Source of the DNA: Limnohabitans sp. 2KL-1
GTDB lineage: Bacteria; Pseudomonadota; Gammaproteobacteria; Burkholderiales; Burkholderiaceae_C
NCBI RefSeq assembly: GCF_003063435.1
Contig: NZ_NESL01000001.1
Coordinates: forward strand, 496,001-560,000
Length of the DNA: 64,000 nucleotides
Reading direction: 5' to 3'
Shown: positions 25,369 through 34,126 of the stretch, one piece after another
Layout: the number at the start of each line of letters is the position of its first letter
Position numbering within the stretch: the first letter of the stretch is position 1
Translations under genes and position numbers: made by a program
The notes under the pieces: generated by a model
Told to the model about the DNA's origin: nothing
What the model saw: only the letters and a program-made list of their open reading frames with translations
Databases searched by the model: none

Positions 25369-27276
25369 ATGAACACTTTCCAGCACGAGCACATCGCCAA
25401 CGTGATCAGCGTGGCCACCCACGGCGCAGCGGCTGCGGCACCACGCCATGAACAGCTCATCCGCGATTCCTGGTTCCGTTGCGTGCACGAACACCAGCTG
25501 GACCCCACGCGCATGCAAGAAGCGATCATCTTGCCGCAAGCGCGCTTGCGTGAACACCAGGACCAGATGGAGGCGTTCCTGCACATCGCCCGGCATGGCC
25601 TGGAGACGCTTTACTCCAAAGTGGCCGGGCTTGGGTATGTGGTGTTGTTGACCGATGCCAAAGGTGTGACGGTGGATTTTCTGGGTGATCTGGTGTTCGA
25701 GCCCAGCCTGCGCAAAGCAGGCTTGTACCTTGGGGCTGACTGGAGCGAGCAGCATGCGGGCACTTGCGGTGTGGGCACCTGCATCAGCACCGGGCAGGCG
25801 CTCACCGTGCACCTGGACGACCATTTCGATGCGACCCACATTCCGCTGACCTGCACCACTGCGCCGATTTACGACAGCCGGGGCCAACTCAGTGCGGTGC
25901 TCGACATCTCGCAATTGAGCTCGGCCCAGCCCAAGTCGAGCCAGCATCTGGCGCTACAGTTGGTGCAGATGTATGCACACGACATTGAGAATGCCGCTTT
26001 TTTGTACCGGCACCGGCGGGACTGGATTTTGCGTTTGTCCAGCGCACCGCAGTTTCTGGATGTGCAACCGGAGTACCTGTTGGCGCTGGACAGCAATGGA
26101 CGCGTGGTGGGTTACAACCGCCGTGCGCAATTGGGTCTGCAGAACGATCCCGCACAGCCCTTGCTGGGCACACGCTTTGAACGATTGTTTGACTTGCCTT
26201 TCGCCGATCTGGGCCGCTATGTGCAAACACGGCCTTCGGACCAGCGCGCGGTTTTGCATGCAGGTGGCCGACAATTGTTGTTTCTGTCGGCCACGCCGCC
26301 GCCCAAGTTGCCGACCAGCCAGCGTCAAAGCGATGTGGTGGTGCCACCTGCACTGGCGGCGCTGTCAGCGGGCGACCCGCCACTGGAGCGGCAAATTGAG
26401 CGTGTGGCGCGACTGGTCAATTCGCCCATCAGTTTGCTGATCACGGGAGAAACCGGCTCAGGCAAGGAGTACTTTGCCAAGGCGGTGCACGCTAGCAGCG
26501 AACGCAGGCAGCGCCCTTTCATTGCGGTCAACTGCGCGGCCATCCCCGAGGCCCTGATCGAGAGCGAGTTGTTCGGGTATTTGCCCGGCAGCTTTTCCGG
26601 TGCTGCGCCCAAGGGCAAACGCGGGCTGATCCCCGAGGCCGATGGGGGTACTTTGTTCCTCGATGAAATCGGTGACATGCCCCTGGCCTTGCAGGCACGG
26701 CTGTTGCGCGTGCTGTCCGAACGCGAAGTGTTGCCCGTGGGGGCCACACGGGCTGTGCCGGTCAATGTGCGGGTGATTGCGGCCACCCATGCGCCGCTGG
26801 AAGCCCGGGTGCGGGCCGGGCGTTTTCGGGACGACCTGTATTACCGCCTGAATGGGGCGCACATCACGTTGCCGCCTCTGCGCGAGCGAGCGGACCTGAG
26901 CGCCATGATCGACCGCCTGCTGCAAGGGCGCACGCTGACCCCCGAGGCCCGTCAGCGCCTGTTGCAGCACCGCTGGCCGGGCAATCTGCGCGAGTTGCGC
27001 AATGTGCTCGATTACGCCAGCAGCATGGGCCGCCATGACCCGTTGGAGCTGGACGACTTGCCGGACCTGCCGGGCATCGACGAAGCCGGATTGGGCATAT
27101 CAAGCAGCGCAGCGCAGCCCTTGCCCACGGGCGGCGAGGCCGCTTTGCTGCAAGCGCTGCGCCAGGCCCAGTGGAACGTGAGCGCCGTGGCCCGTGATCT
27201 GAAGGTGTCGCGCATGACGCTGTACCGGCGCATGAAGCGTTCGGGCATCGTGGCACCGCATCGGCAGGGCGATTGA
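25369..27276 (+). CDS. AcoR-type sigma-54-dependent transcriptional activator
   Basis: Enhancer-binding protein of 635 residues. An N-terminal GAF-like sensor (about residues 60-210, with HAGTCGVGTCISTGQALTVH) and a PAS-like linker are followed by the AAA+ domain: Walker A GETGSGKE, Walker B GGTLFLDEIGDMPLALQARLLR. The sigma-54 contact loop is GYLPGSFSGAAPKG, a GSFSGA variant of the usual GAFTGA. The C-terminal Fis-type HTH reads NVSAVARDLKVSRMTLYRRMKR. It probably activates the monooxygenase gene immediately downstream, whose leader carries palindromic sites and a -24/-12 promoter. Its inducer is unknown; the parent family senses acetoin and other small ketones or alcohols. Confidence 0.92.
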   Translation: MNTFQHEHIANVISVATHGAAAAAPRHEQLIRDSWFRCVHEHQLDPTRMQEAIILPQARLREHQDQMEAFLHIARHGLETLYSKVAGLGYVVLLTDAKGVTVDFLGDLVFEPSLRKAGLYLGADWSEQHAGTCGVGTCISTGQALTVHLDDHFDATHIPLTCTTAPIYDSRGQLSAVLDISQLSSAQPKSSQHLALQLVQMYAHDIENAAFLYRHRRDWILRLSSAPQFLDVQPEYLLALDSNGRVVGYNRRAQLGLQNDPAQPLLGTRFERLFDLPFADLGRYVQTRPSDQRAVLHAGGRQLLFLSATPPPKLPTSQRQSDVVVPPALAALSAGDPPLERQIERVARLVNSPISLLITGETGSGKEYFAKAVHASSERRQRPFIAVNCAAIPEALIESELFGYLPGSFSGAAPKGKRGLIPEADGGTLFLDEIGDMPLALQARLLRVLSEREVLPVGATRAVPVNVRVIAATHAPLEARVRAGRFRDDLYYRLNGAHITLPPLRERADLSAMIDRLLQGRTLTPEARQRLLQHRWPGNLRELRNVLDYASSMGRHDPLELDDLPDLPGIDEAGLGISSSAAQPLPTGGEAALLQALRQAQWNVSAVARDLKVSRMTLYRRMKRSGIVAPHRQGD

Positions 27277-27300
27277 GCGGATTTTTGAACACGGCGATCC

Positions 27301-27348
27301 TGTGACACCTGTCACAGGCCAGGGTGTGACACCTGACGCGCTGTGACA
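27301..27348. promoter_or_regulatory. Upstream activating sites for the AcoR-type activator
   Basis: Perfect palindrome TGTGACACCTGTCACA at 27301-27316, followed by TGTGACACCTGAC at 27325-27337 and another TGTGACA at 27342-27348. The repeated half-site spaced over about two helical turns each, 70-115 bases upstream of a -24/-12 promoter, is the expected arrangement for a sigma-54 activator. Confidence 0.7.
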
Positions 27349-27416
27349 TCCGGGAAGACCCCGGGGCGGTTTGAATTTGTTGTGGTCTGACAAGGACTTG
27401 CGCGTGGCAGCCTGGC

Positions 27417-27432
27417 TGGCACGGCATTTGAT
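27417..27432 (+). promoter_or_regulatory. Sigma-54 (-24/-12) promoter of the monooxygenase gene
   Basis: TGGCACGGCATTTGAT matches the TGGCACG-N4-TTGCW consensus except for A in place of C in the -12 element. It lies 53 bases before the monooxygenase ATG and downstream of the candidate activator sites. Confidence 0.65.
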
Positions 27433-27484
27433 TGTCTAGAGGCACCGCACCACGTCGGGTGCGGCACAACCAGGAGAGAAACCC

Positions 27485-29293
27485 ATGAGTGACAAGACCC
27501 CCTCACAGAGGGCTCAGGATTGGCTGTCGGGCTTTGAGCAAGCCATGCGCCAAGGCCAGGCCGCCCAAGCTGCGGCCCTGTTTGACACCGACTGCTATTG
27601 GCGGGATCTGGTGTCGTTCACCTGGAACATTTGCACCCAGGAAGGCCCAAATGCCATCGAGGCCATGCTGCAAGCGCGGCTGGCCGATGTGCAGCCCTCG
27701 AACTTTGCATTGGAAGGCGAAGCCACCGAGGCCGATGGCGTGGTCGATGCTTGGTTCACCTTTGAAACCGGTGTCTCGCGCGGACGTGGTCACCTGCGGC
27801 TTAAGGCTACGGCCCAAGGCGACCGGGCCTGGACGCTGTTGACCACCATGACCGAGCTCAAAGGCTTTGAGGAAAAAAAGGGCAGCCGCCGCATCAAAGG
27901 GGCCGAACACGGGGCGCAAGTGGGCCGCAAAAGCTGGCTGGAGCGACGCCAGGATGAAGAGGCCCGCTTGGGCTACGACGAGCAGCCCCATGTGCTGATC
28001 GTGGGGGGTGGTCAGGGCGGCATCATGCTGGCGGCCCGGCTGCGGCGGCTGGGTGTGCCGACCATCGTGGTCGAGCGCAATGAAAAAGCGGGTGACAGCT
28101 GGCGCAAGCGCTACAAAACCCTGTGCCTGCACGACCCGGTTTGGTACGACCACCTGCCCTACATGCCTTTCCCCGACGACTGGCCGGTGTTTGCACCCAA
28201 AGACAAGGTGGGCGACTGGCTGGAGATGTACACCAAGGTCATGGAGATCAACTACTGGGGATCGACCACCGCCAAAAAGGCCACCTTCAACGAGGCCAAA
28301 GGCGAGTGGGAAGTTGTGGTTGATCGGGCGGGCAAAGAAGTGGTGTTGCGCCCCAAGGAGTTGGTGTTTGCGCTGGGCGTGTCGGGTTATGCCAACGTGC
28401 CCAAGATTGCGGGCGCTGACAGCTTTTTGGGCGACCAGCACCATTCCAGCAAGCACCCTGGCCCCGAAGCCTACAAAGGCAAAAAAGCGGTAGTGCTGGG
28501 CTCCAACAATTCGGCGCACGACATCTGCGCTGCCCTGTGGGAAAACGGTGTTGATGTGACCATGGTGCAGCGCAGCAGCACGCACATAGCGCCCTCGGAG
28601 TCACTGATGGAGCTGGCGCTGGGCGGCCTGTACAGCGAAGAGGCGGTGCAAAACGGCATTGACCACCACAAGGCCGATCTGGTGTTTGCCAGCGTGCCCT
28701 ATCAGATCATGCACACCTTCCACATTCCGGTGTACGACGAAATGAAAAAGCGCGACGCCGACCTGTATGGACGGCTGGAGAAGGCAGGCTTCATGCTGGA
28801 CTTTGGCGACGATGGCTCGGGCCTGTTCATGAAGTACCTGCGCCGGGGCTCGGGTTATTACATTGATGTGGGTGCGAGCGAGCTGGTGGCCAACGGCAGC
28901 GTGAAGCTCAAAAGCCACAACAACATCGAGCGCATCAACCCCAAAAGCGTGACCTTGACCGATGGCACCGAGCTGGAGGCCGATTTGCTGGTGTACGCCA
29001 CAGGTTATGGCTCGATGAACCACTGGCTGGCCGACCTGATTTCGCCCGAAGTGGCTGACCGCGTGGGCAAGGTCTGGGGTTTGGGTTCGGGCACCACCAA
29101 AGACCCCGGCCCGTGGGAGGGCGAGTTGCGCAACATGTGGAAACCCACCCAGCAAAAGCAGTTGTGGATCCATGGCGGCAACCTGCACCAAAGCCGCCAC
29201 TACTCGCAGTTCTTGTCGCTGCAACTGAAGGCGCGTTACGAAGGCCTGGACACGCCGGTGTACAAGCCTGCGCCGGTGCACCACTTGCGCTGA
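27485..29293 (+). CDS. Flavin-containing monooxygenase-like oxidoreductase with N-terminal NTF2-like domain
   Basis: FAD/NAD(P)H enzyme of 602 residues. Residues about 10-130 look like a SnoaL/NTF2-like domain (FEQAMRQGQAAQAAALFDTDCYWRDLVSFTWN), a fusion seen in some bacterial FMO-like proteins. The FAD motif VLIVGGGQGGIMLAARL is near residue 170. The FMO-type fingerprint FLGDQHHSSKHPG and the NADPH motif VVLGSNNSAHDICAAL follow. It may oxygenate a ketone, amine or sulfur compound; the substrate is unknown. AGGAG precedes the ATG. The leader has a sigma-54 promoter and repeated palindromic sites, so transcription is probably inducible through the upstream AcoR-type protein. Confidence 0.87.
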   Translation: MSDKTPSQRAQDWLSGFEQAMRQGQAAQAAALFDTDCYWRDLVSFTWNICTQEGPNAIEAMLQARLADVQPSNFALEGEATEADGVVDAWFTFETGVSRGRGHLRLKATAQGDRAWTLLTTMTELKGFEEKKGSRRIKGAEHGAQVGRKSWLERRQDEEARLGYDEQPHVLIVGGGQGGIMLAARLRRLGVPTIVVERNEKAGDSWRKRYKTLCLHDPVWYDHLPYMPFPDDWPVFAPKDKVGDWLEMYTKVMEINYWGSTTAKKATFNEAKGEWEVVVDRAGKEVVLRPKELVFALGVSGYANVPKIAGADSFLGDQHHSSKHPGPEAYKGKKAVVLGSNNSAHDICAALWENGVDVTMVQRSSTHIAPSESLMELALGGLYSEEAVQNGIDHHKADLVFASVPYQIMHTFHIPVYDEMKKRDADLYGRLEKAGFMLDFGDDGSGLFMKYLRRGSGYYIDVGASELVANGSVKLKSHNNIERINPKSVTLTDGTELEADLLVYATGYGSMNHWLADLISPEVADRVGKVWGLGSGTTKDPGPWEGELRNMWKPTQQKQLWIHGGNLHQSRHYSQFLSLQLKARYEGLDTPVYKPAPVHHLR

Positions 29294-29454
29294 AACGGGC
29301 GCTGACCTGGCGCTGATCGCCACCTTCATCGGCACACTTTCGGGTGTGCGGGTGGCGTGGCTTTCAAATCCTTCAAGGTCTTGTCTGGGGCGTGGCCATC
29401 TGTCAGGCGAGCGCCAAGCCATGGAGGGACTCTGATGGGGCGCGCGCCCCTCGG

Positions 29455-30879
29455 TCAGGCTCTACCCAGCAAATGCGTCAGCGCCGAAAACCCAGCGGCC
29501 CGCTCGATCACCTCACCTGCGGCCAGCATCCGGTCTTCGCGGAATTTGGTGCTGACGATTTGCACGCCCACGGGCAAGCCGTTCATCACCCCGGTCGGCA
29601 CCGACAGGCCAGGCAAACCCAGCGTGGCGGTGCTCAGCAAGGGCGCTTGGGCCAGCAGGATTTGGGCGGTGCGCTCGGCCGAACGCTGGTCGTCGTCGAT
29701 GGGGAATTGCCGCTCCCAGGAGTTGGGCATGAGCAGCACCGGGTACCGCTCCAAAAACACCGCCCAGTCGCGGGCGATGTTGAAGCGCCGGGTCATCGAG
29801 TCCAGATACTGGTCGCGGTCCCACACCGGGTTGATGGCCATGTAGTGGCTCAAAGCGGTGCGCAAAGCGTCGTCGCCGTGCTCGCGCATGAAGGGCTCGC
29901 CGCCCCGGCGCATGTCGTTCATGACCATGTTGAACTGCATGGCCGAGACCTCTGCAAAGTGGGGGGGCTCCACTTCTTCGACGGTGTAGCCTGCCTTCTG
30001 CAACCACTGGGCCGCCTGATCGACGGCAGCGCTCACCGTGGGGTCAACGGCCGAATGCGCCCAGTTGCGGAAAACGGCCACGCGGCATGGCTGCTGGGCA
30101 TCGGCAAATTCCAGCGGGGCGGGTACCCATTGCGGGTCGAGTGCCAAACTTTGGGGCGAGCCTTGCGCCATGACTTGCAGGGCCAGCCGTGCATCGGCCA
30201 CCGTGCGGGTGAGCGGGCCTTGCACCGACATTTGCTGGTTGCTGATGATGCGGTTGGGGGCGCTGGCCTTGTAAGACGGTACGCGGCCCACGGTGGTGCG
30301 CAGGCCCACCACGCCACAGGCCCAGGCCGGGTAGCGGATCGAGCCACCATAGTCGTTGCCATGCGCGATCGCGCCCATGCCCAAGGCCGTGGCCGCAGCC
30401 GCGCCGCCGCTGGAGCCACCGGGTGTAACGCCCGCATCAAACGGGTTGAGCGTGCGGCCATGGAAGGCGTTGTCGGTGAACCAGCGCAGCGAAAAGGCGG
30501 GCGCGTTGTTGCGTCCCACCACAATGGCCCCCGCTTCGCGCATGGACTGCACCAGGGGTGAGTCGGTGCTGGCGATGTTGTCCTTGAAGTCGTGCACACC
30601 TTCGTCGGTGGCCTCGCCCTGCACGTCGATGTTGACCTTGATGGTGACCGGCACGCCGTGCAGCGGCCCCAGAGCATCGCCCCGGGTTTGTGCGGCGTCG
30701 GCCGCATCGGCGGCTTGCAAAGCTTTCTCGGGCGTGACGCTGGCCAAGGCGTTGACCTGCGGGTTGACCTCGGCAATGCGGGCCAACACACTTTCGGTGG
30801 CGGCGCGTGCGGTGGTCTCGCGGCGGGCGATGCAAGCGGCCAGTTCGGTGGCGCTCAGTTGCCAAAGTTTGGTGGCCAT
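29455..30879 (-). CDS. Amidase (amidase-signature family)
   Basis: Cytoplasmic amide hydrolase, 474 residues. The Ser-cisSer-Lys triad is visible: Lys in VPVTIKVN, the glycine/serine core GGSSGGAAAATALGMG and nucleophile region HGNDYGGSIRYPA. A C-terminal GLPGLSVPTG is typical. It is the third gene of a minus-strand operon (Bug receptor, M20 hydrolase, amidase), with only 5 bases between it and the M20 gene. The amide substrate is not known; the operon suggests uptake and stepwise hydrolysis of an N-acylated or amidated compound. Confidence 0.92.
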   Translation of the reverse strand: MATKLWQLSATELAACIARRETTARAATESVLARIAEVNPQVNALASVTPEKALQAADAADAAQTRGDALGPLHGVPVTIKVNIDVQGEATDEGVHDFKDNIASTDSPLVQSMREAGAIVVGRNNAPAFSLRWFTDNAFHGRTLNPFDAGVTPGGSSGGAAAATALGMGAIAHGNDYGGSIRYPAWACGVVGLRTTVGRVPSYKASAPNRIISNQQMSVQGPLTRTVADARLALQVMAQGSPQSLALDPQWVPAPLEFADAQQPCRVAVFRNWAHSAVDPTVSAAVDQAAQWLQKAGYTVEEVEPPHFAEVSAMQFNMVMNDMRRGGEPFMREHGDDALRTALSHYMAINPVWDRDQYLDSMTRRFNIARDWAVFLERYPVLLMPNSWERQFPIDDDQRSAERTAQILLAQAPLLSTATLGLPGLSVPTGVMNGLPVGVQIVSTKFREDRMLAAGEVIERAAGFSALTHLLGRA

Positions 30880-30884
30880 GGTGT

Positions 30885-32087
30885 TCAGTCTTTCAAAAAG
30901 CGTTGTGTGAGCAAGGCCCAGAAGGCAGCGCCCACGGGCAAGATGTCGTCGTTGAAGTCATAGCCCGGGTTGTGCACCATGCAGGCGTGGGCGACCGCAC
31001 TGTCACCTGTGCCTTCACCCGTGCTCTCGCCCGCACCATTGCCTATCATGAAATAACTGCCCGGGCAGTGCTCCAGCATGACGGCAAAGTCTTCGCTGCC
31101 CGTGAGCGCGCGGCCCTGGCGCGTGACACGTTCGGCCCCGAGCAGCTCGGTGCCCACTTGGCGGGCCAGTTCGGTCTCTGCGGCGGTGTTCACCAGCACG
31201 GGGTAATCGCGCTTGTAGTCGATCTGCGCCAACACGCCCAGGCTTTGGGCCTGCGCTGTGACCAGCTGCGTGATGCGTTCTTGCAGCAGGTCGCGCACCT
31301 CGCGGTCAAGCGAGCGCACGCTCAGCTCCAACCGGGCGCTGGCAGGGATCACGTTGTTGGCCTGGCCTGCCACGAGCGAACCGACGGTGATGACGGCCGT
31401 GTGCTGCGGGTCCACATTGCGCGAGACGATGGTTTGCAGCGTCATGACGATGGCGGCCGCTGCCACGATGGGGTCTTGTGCGCGGTGCGGCATGGCACCG
31501 TGTCCGCCCACCCCCGTCAGCGTGATGGTCACATCGTCGCTGGAAGCCATGGCCGGGCCCTCGATGAACACCAGCTGCCCCGCAGGCACGCCGGGCATGT
31601 TGTGTGCAGCAAAAATCGCGTCACACGGAAAGCGCTCAAACAGACCTTCTTCGATCATGATCTTCGCGCCGCCCGGGTGCTCTTCGGCGGGCTGAAAAAT
31701 CAGGTTCAGCGTGCCCGAATACTCGACCTCTTGCGCGATGTATTGCGCTGCCGCCATCAGCATGGCGGTGTGCCCGTCGTGGCCACAAGCGTGCATCACG
31801 CCTTCGTGCACGCTGCGGTGCTCAAACACATTGACTTCGTGGATGGGCAGTGCGTCCATGTCGGCCCGCAGGCCCAGACGCTTGACGCCCTTGCCGCGCT
31901 GGAGCTGGGCCACCAGGCCCGTCGTCGCCAAGCCGCGTGTGACGGTGTAGCCCCAGCTTTGCAACTGCTGGGCCAACAGCTCAGAGGTGCGGAACTCTTT
32001 CAGGCCCAGCTCGGGGTGGCGGTGCAAATCGTGGCGCAGCGCCACAAAGGGCGCGGCACGCGTTTGCAGGGCATGCAGCACGCTCAT
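30885..32087 (-). CDS. M20-family amidohydrolase (hippurate hydrolase-like)
   Basis: Metal-dependent aminoacylase/carboxypeptidase-like enzyme of 400 residues. Metal-binding motifs: HACGHDGHTAML (His and Asp), FQPAEEHPGGAKIMIEEG (Glu pair) and C-terminal GSEDFAVMLEHCPGSYFMIGNG; the dimerisation domain lies in the middle. It probably cleaves an N-acyl amino acid or similar amide. The start overlaps the upstream Bug-gene stop (ATGA), so they are coupled. Confidence 0.93.
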   Translation of the reverse strand: MSVLHALQTRAAPFVALRHDLHRHPELGLKEFRTSELLAQQLQSWGYTVTRGLATTGLVAQLQRGKGVKRLGLRADMDALPIHEVNVFEHRSVHEGVMHACGHDGHTAMLMAAAQYIAQEVEYSGTLNLIFQPAEEHPGGAKIMIEEGLFERFPCDAIFAAHNMPGVPAGQLVFIEGPAMASSDDVTITLTGVGGHGAMPHRAQDPIVAAAAIVMTLQTIVSRNVDPQHTAVITVGSLVAGQANNVIPASARLELSVRSLDREVRDLLQERITQLVTAQAQSLGVLAQIDYKRDYPVLVNTAAETELARQVGTELLGAERVTRQGRALTGSEDFAVMLEHCPGSYFMIGNGAGESTGEGTGDSAVAHACMVHNPGYDFNDDILPVGAAFWALLTQRFLKD

Positions 32088-33070
32088 TGGGCTTCGAGCT
32101 TGATCGATTTGGCGATGCCCTGGTAAAGCTTGACCTCATCGGCATACACCTGCTGGGTCTGGTCCAGACGCAAAGCTTCACCCACTTCCTGGCCCATGGC
32201 GGTCATGGTGTTGCGGAAATCGGCGTCGAACATGACCTTGGTCAGCGCCCGGTGCAGGGCTTCGACGACGGGCTCAGGCGTGCCTTTTTTCACGTAGTAG
32301 CCGCTGCCAATCGTGTAATGAAAGCCTTTGAGCTCCTTGGCCTGGTCTACCGAGGGCACATCCGGAATCAGGCGCTGCGGCTGGGGTGACAAGGCGGCAA
32401 TGAATTTGATCTTGCCTTCTTTGGCCATGTGCACATGGGGTGCGCCGTAAGGGGTGATGAACAGGTCAATCTGGCCACCCACCAAATCCTGCGTGATGGG
32501 GCCACCGCCCTTGTAGGGCACATGCAGCATTTCAGCGCCCAGCTTTTTGGCCATTTCTTCACCCAGCAAATGGTAGAAGCTGCCGATGCCCACGCTGGCG
32601 TAATTGACCGGTTTGCCCGCTTTGGCGCGTTTGACGATCTCGGCCACCATCTCTTGCGGGGTGTTGCCCGGGAAGTTCTTGCTGGCGACGATGGCCATCG
32701 GGGCCATGGCCATGCGCTGGATCAGGCGAAAGTCATCGGGCTTGTGCTTGACGGCCTTCATGGCCAAGGGGGCGAGGATGAGTTCGTTGGGCGAGCCCTG
32801 GAAGAGGTAGTAGCCGTCTGCGGGGGTATTGAGCACTTTTTGCGCCGCGATGGCCCCGCCTGCGCCGCCCAGGTTTTCGATGATGACCGGCTGCTTGAGC
32901 TCGGCCGCCAAGGGCACGTTGATCTTGCGCGCGATGATGTCCGACAGGCCGCCAGCCGGGTAGGGCACCATCAGGTTGATGGGCTTGTTGGGATAGCTTT
33001 GCGCTTGCGCAGGGGCCTGAACGGCCAGGGCCGCGCCCAGCAACAGGCCCAAGGTGTTGATCAGTTTCAT
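32084..33070 (-). CDS. Bug-family periplasmic binding protein 3
   Basis: Periplasmic receptor of 328 residues. ATG 33070 (MKLINTLGLLLGAALAVQAPAQA) gives a clean signal peptide and a GGAGAAC ribosome site. Bug features: INLMVPYPAGGLSDIIARKI, QPVIIENLGGAGGAIAAQKV, HVPYKGGGPITQDLVGGQI. It heads the operon with the M20 hydrolase and amidase and is divergent from a LysR regulator, so it probably captures their substrate. Confidence 0.92.
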   Translation of the reverse strand: MKLINTLGLLLGAALAVQAPAQAQSYPNKPINLMVPYPAGGLSDIIARKINVPLAAELKQPVIIENLGGAGGAIAAQKVLNTPADGYYLFQGSPNELILAPLAMKAVKHKPDDFRLIQRMAMAPMAIVASKNFPGNTPQEMVAEIVKRAKAGKPVNYASVGIGSFYHLLGEEMAKKLGAEMLHVPYKGGGPITQDLVGGQIDLFITPYGAPHVHMAKEGKIKFIAALSPQPQRLIPDVPSVDQAKELKGFHYTIGSGYYVKKGTPEPVVEALHRALTKVMFDADFRNTMTAMGQEVGEALRLDQTQQVYADEVKLYQGIAKSIKLEAQ

Positions 33071-33132
33071 GGGGTTCTCCATCGTCAAAAAGATGGCCCC
33101 ATGCTAGTCCTGCGAGGGGACAACTGAAAGAC

Positions 33133-33152
33133 TGTCAATTTTCTTCATGACA
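33133..33152. promoter_or_regulatory. Inverted repeat, candidate LysR-type operator
   Basis: TGTCA at 33133-33137 and TGACA at 33148-33152 form an inverted repeat with a 10-base AT-rich spacer, in the 116-base divergent region between the Bug/M20/amidase operon and the LysR gene. This is the expected place for a LysR-family recognition site. Confidence 0.45.
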
Positions 33153-33186
33153 ACTTCTGGTTTTCACTGCTTTACACTGCTGCAGC

Positions 33187-34089
33187 ATGAAACTGCACCA
33201 ACTCCAAGCCCTGGTGGCCGCCGTCGAGCACGGCAGCATCCGCGCCGCTGCCCGAGAACTGCACCTGACTCAGGCGGCCCTGACCAAGTCCTTGCGCCAA
33301 CTGGAAGAGGAGGCAGGGGTGGCCCTGCTGGTGCGCAAATCGCGTGGGGTGGGGCTGACCGAGGCAGGTTTGCGCTTGCACGCCCGGGCGCTGCTGGTGA
33401 TGCGCCAGCTGGCGCTGGCACAAGACGAGTTGCAGCAAGCGCAGGGCGACGAGGCCGGCACGGTGCGCGTGGCGATCACGCCCTACCTGATGCTCACCGT
33501 GCTGGGCGAGGCATTTTTGTGGTTTCGCAAACGTTACCCGCGCATCGAGTTGCGCCTGATCGAAGGCCTGGTGGCCCGTGTGTTGCCGGGCTTGCGCGAT
33601 GGCACGGTGGACTTTGCCATCGTGGCCGACAGCGGCGATGTCACGCCCCAGGAATTTCAATGCACCCGCTTGCACAAAGACCAGCAAAAACTGGTGGTGC
33701 GCGCCGGGCACCCGGTGCTGCGCCAGCCCACTGCGGCCAAGCTGGCCGCGCTGGAGTGGGTCATGCCCGGGCCTTTTTCTCAAGGACTGGACGAAGGCTT
33801 GCTGGCCATGTTTGCGCAGGCGGGCGTGTCACCACCGCAGCAGATCACGCGCTGCGACGCGATGGCCGCCATGGCCTTGATTCGGCAAACCGACGCCATG
33901 AGCGTGATGCCTGCGCCCTTGCTGGTCCAGCCCGAGGGGCATGGCTTGGTGGAGTTGTCGCTGCGCAGCATGCGCCCGCCCGACATCGATCTGGTGTTGT
34001 TGTCCCCACCCGAGGTGCCGCTCACCCCTGCAGCGGCTTATCTGGCCAGGTGCCTGACCGACGCGATTGCCGCGCGGGGCAAAGCCTGA
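33187..34089 (+). CDS. LysR-family transcriptional regulator
   Basis: 300-residue regulator with an N-terminal HTH (MKLHQLQALVAAVEHGSIRAAARELHLTQAALTKSLRQLEEEAGVALLVRKSRG) and a periplasmic-binding-like effector domain. It is divergent from the Bug/M20/amidase operon and probably controls it in response to the substrate or a product. Confidence 0.93.
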   Translation: MKLHQLQALVAAVEHGSIRAAARELHLTQAALTKSLRQLEEEAGVALLVRKSRGVGLTEAGLRLHARALLVMRQLALAQDELQQAQGDEAGTVRVAITPYLMLTVLGEAFLWFRKRYPRIELRLIEGLVARVLPGLRDGTVDFAIVADSGDVTPQEFQCTRLHKDQQKLVVRAGHPVLRQPTAAKLAALEWVMPGPFSQGLDEGLLAMFAQAGVSPPQQITRCDAMAAMALIRQTDAMSVMPAPLLVQPEGHGLVELSLRSMRPPDIDLVLLSPPEVPLTPAAAYLARCLTDAIAARGKA

Positions 34090-34126
34090 CAGCGGCATCG
34101 GCGCACATCGGGTTGGCGCCATGACC

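Noticed and set aside
29344-30561. 405-codon plus-strand frame opposite the amidase gene
   Set aside because: The minus strand encodes an amidase with the full signature; the plus-strand frame has no motif.
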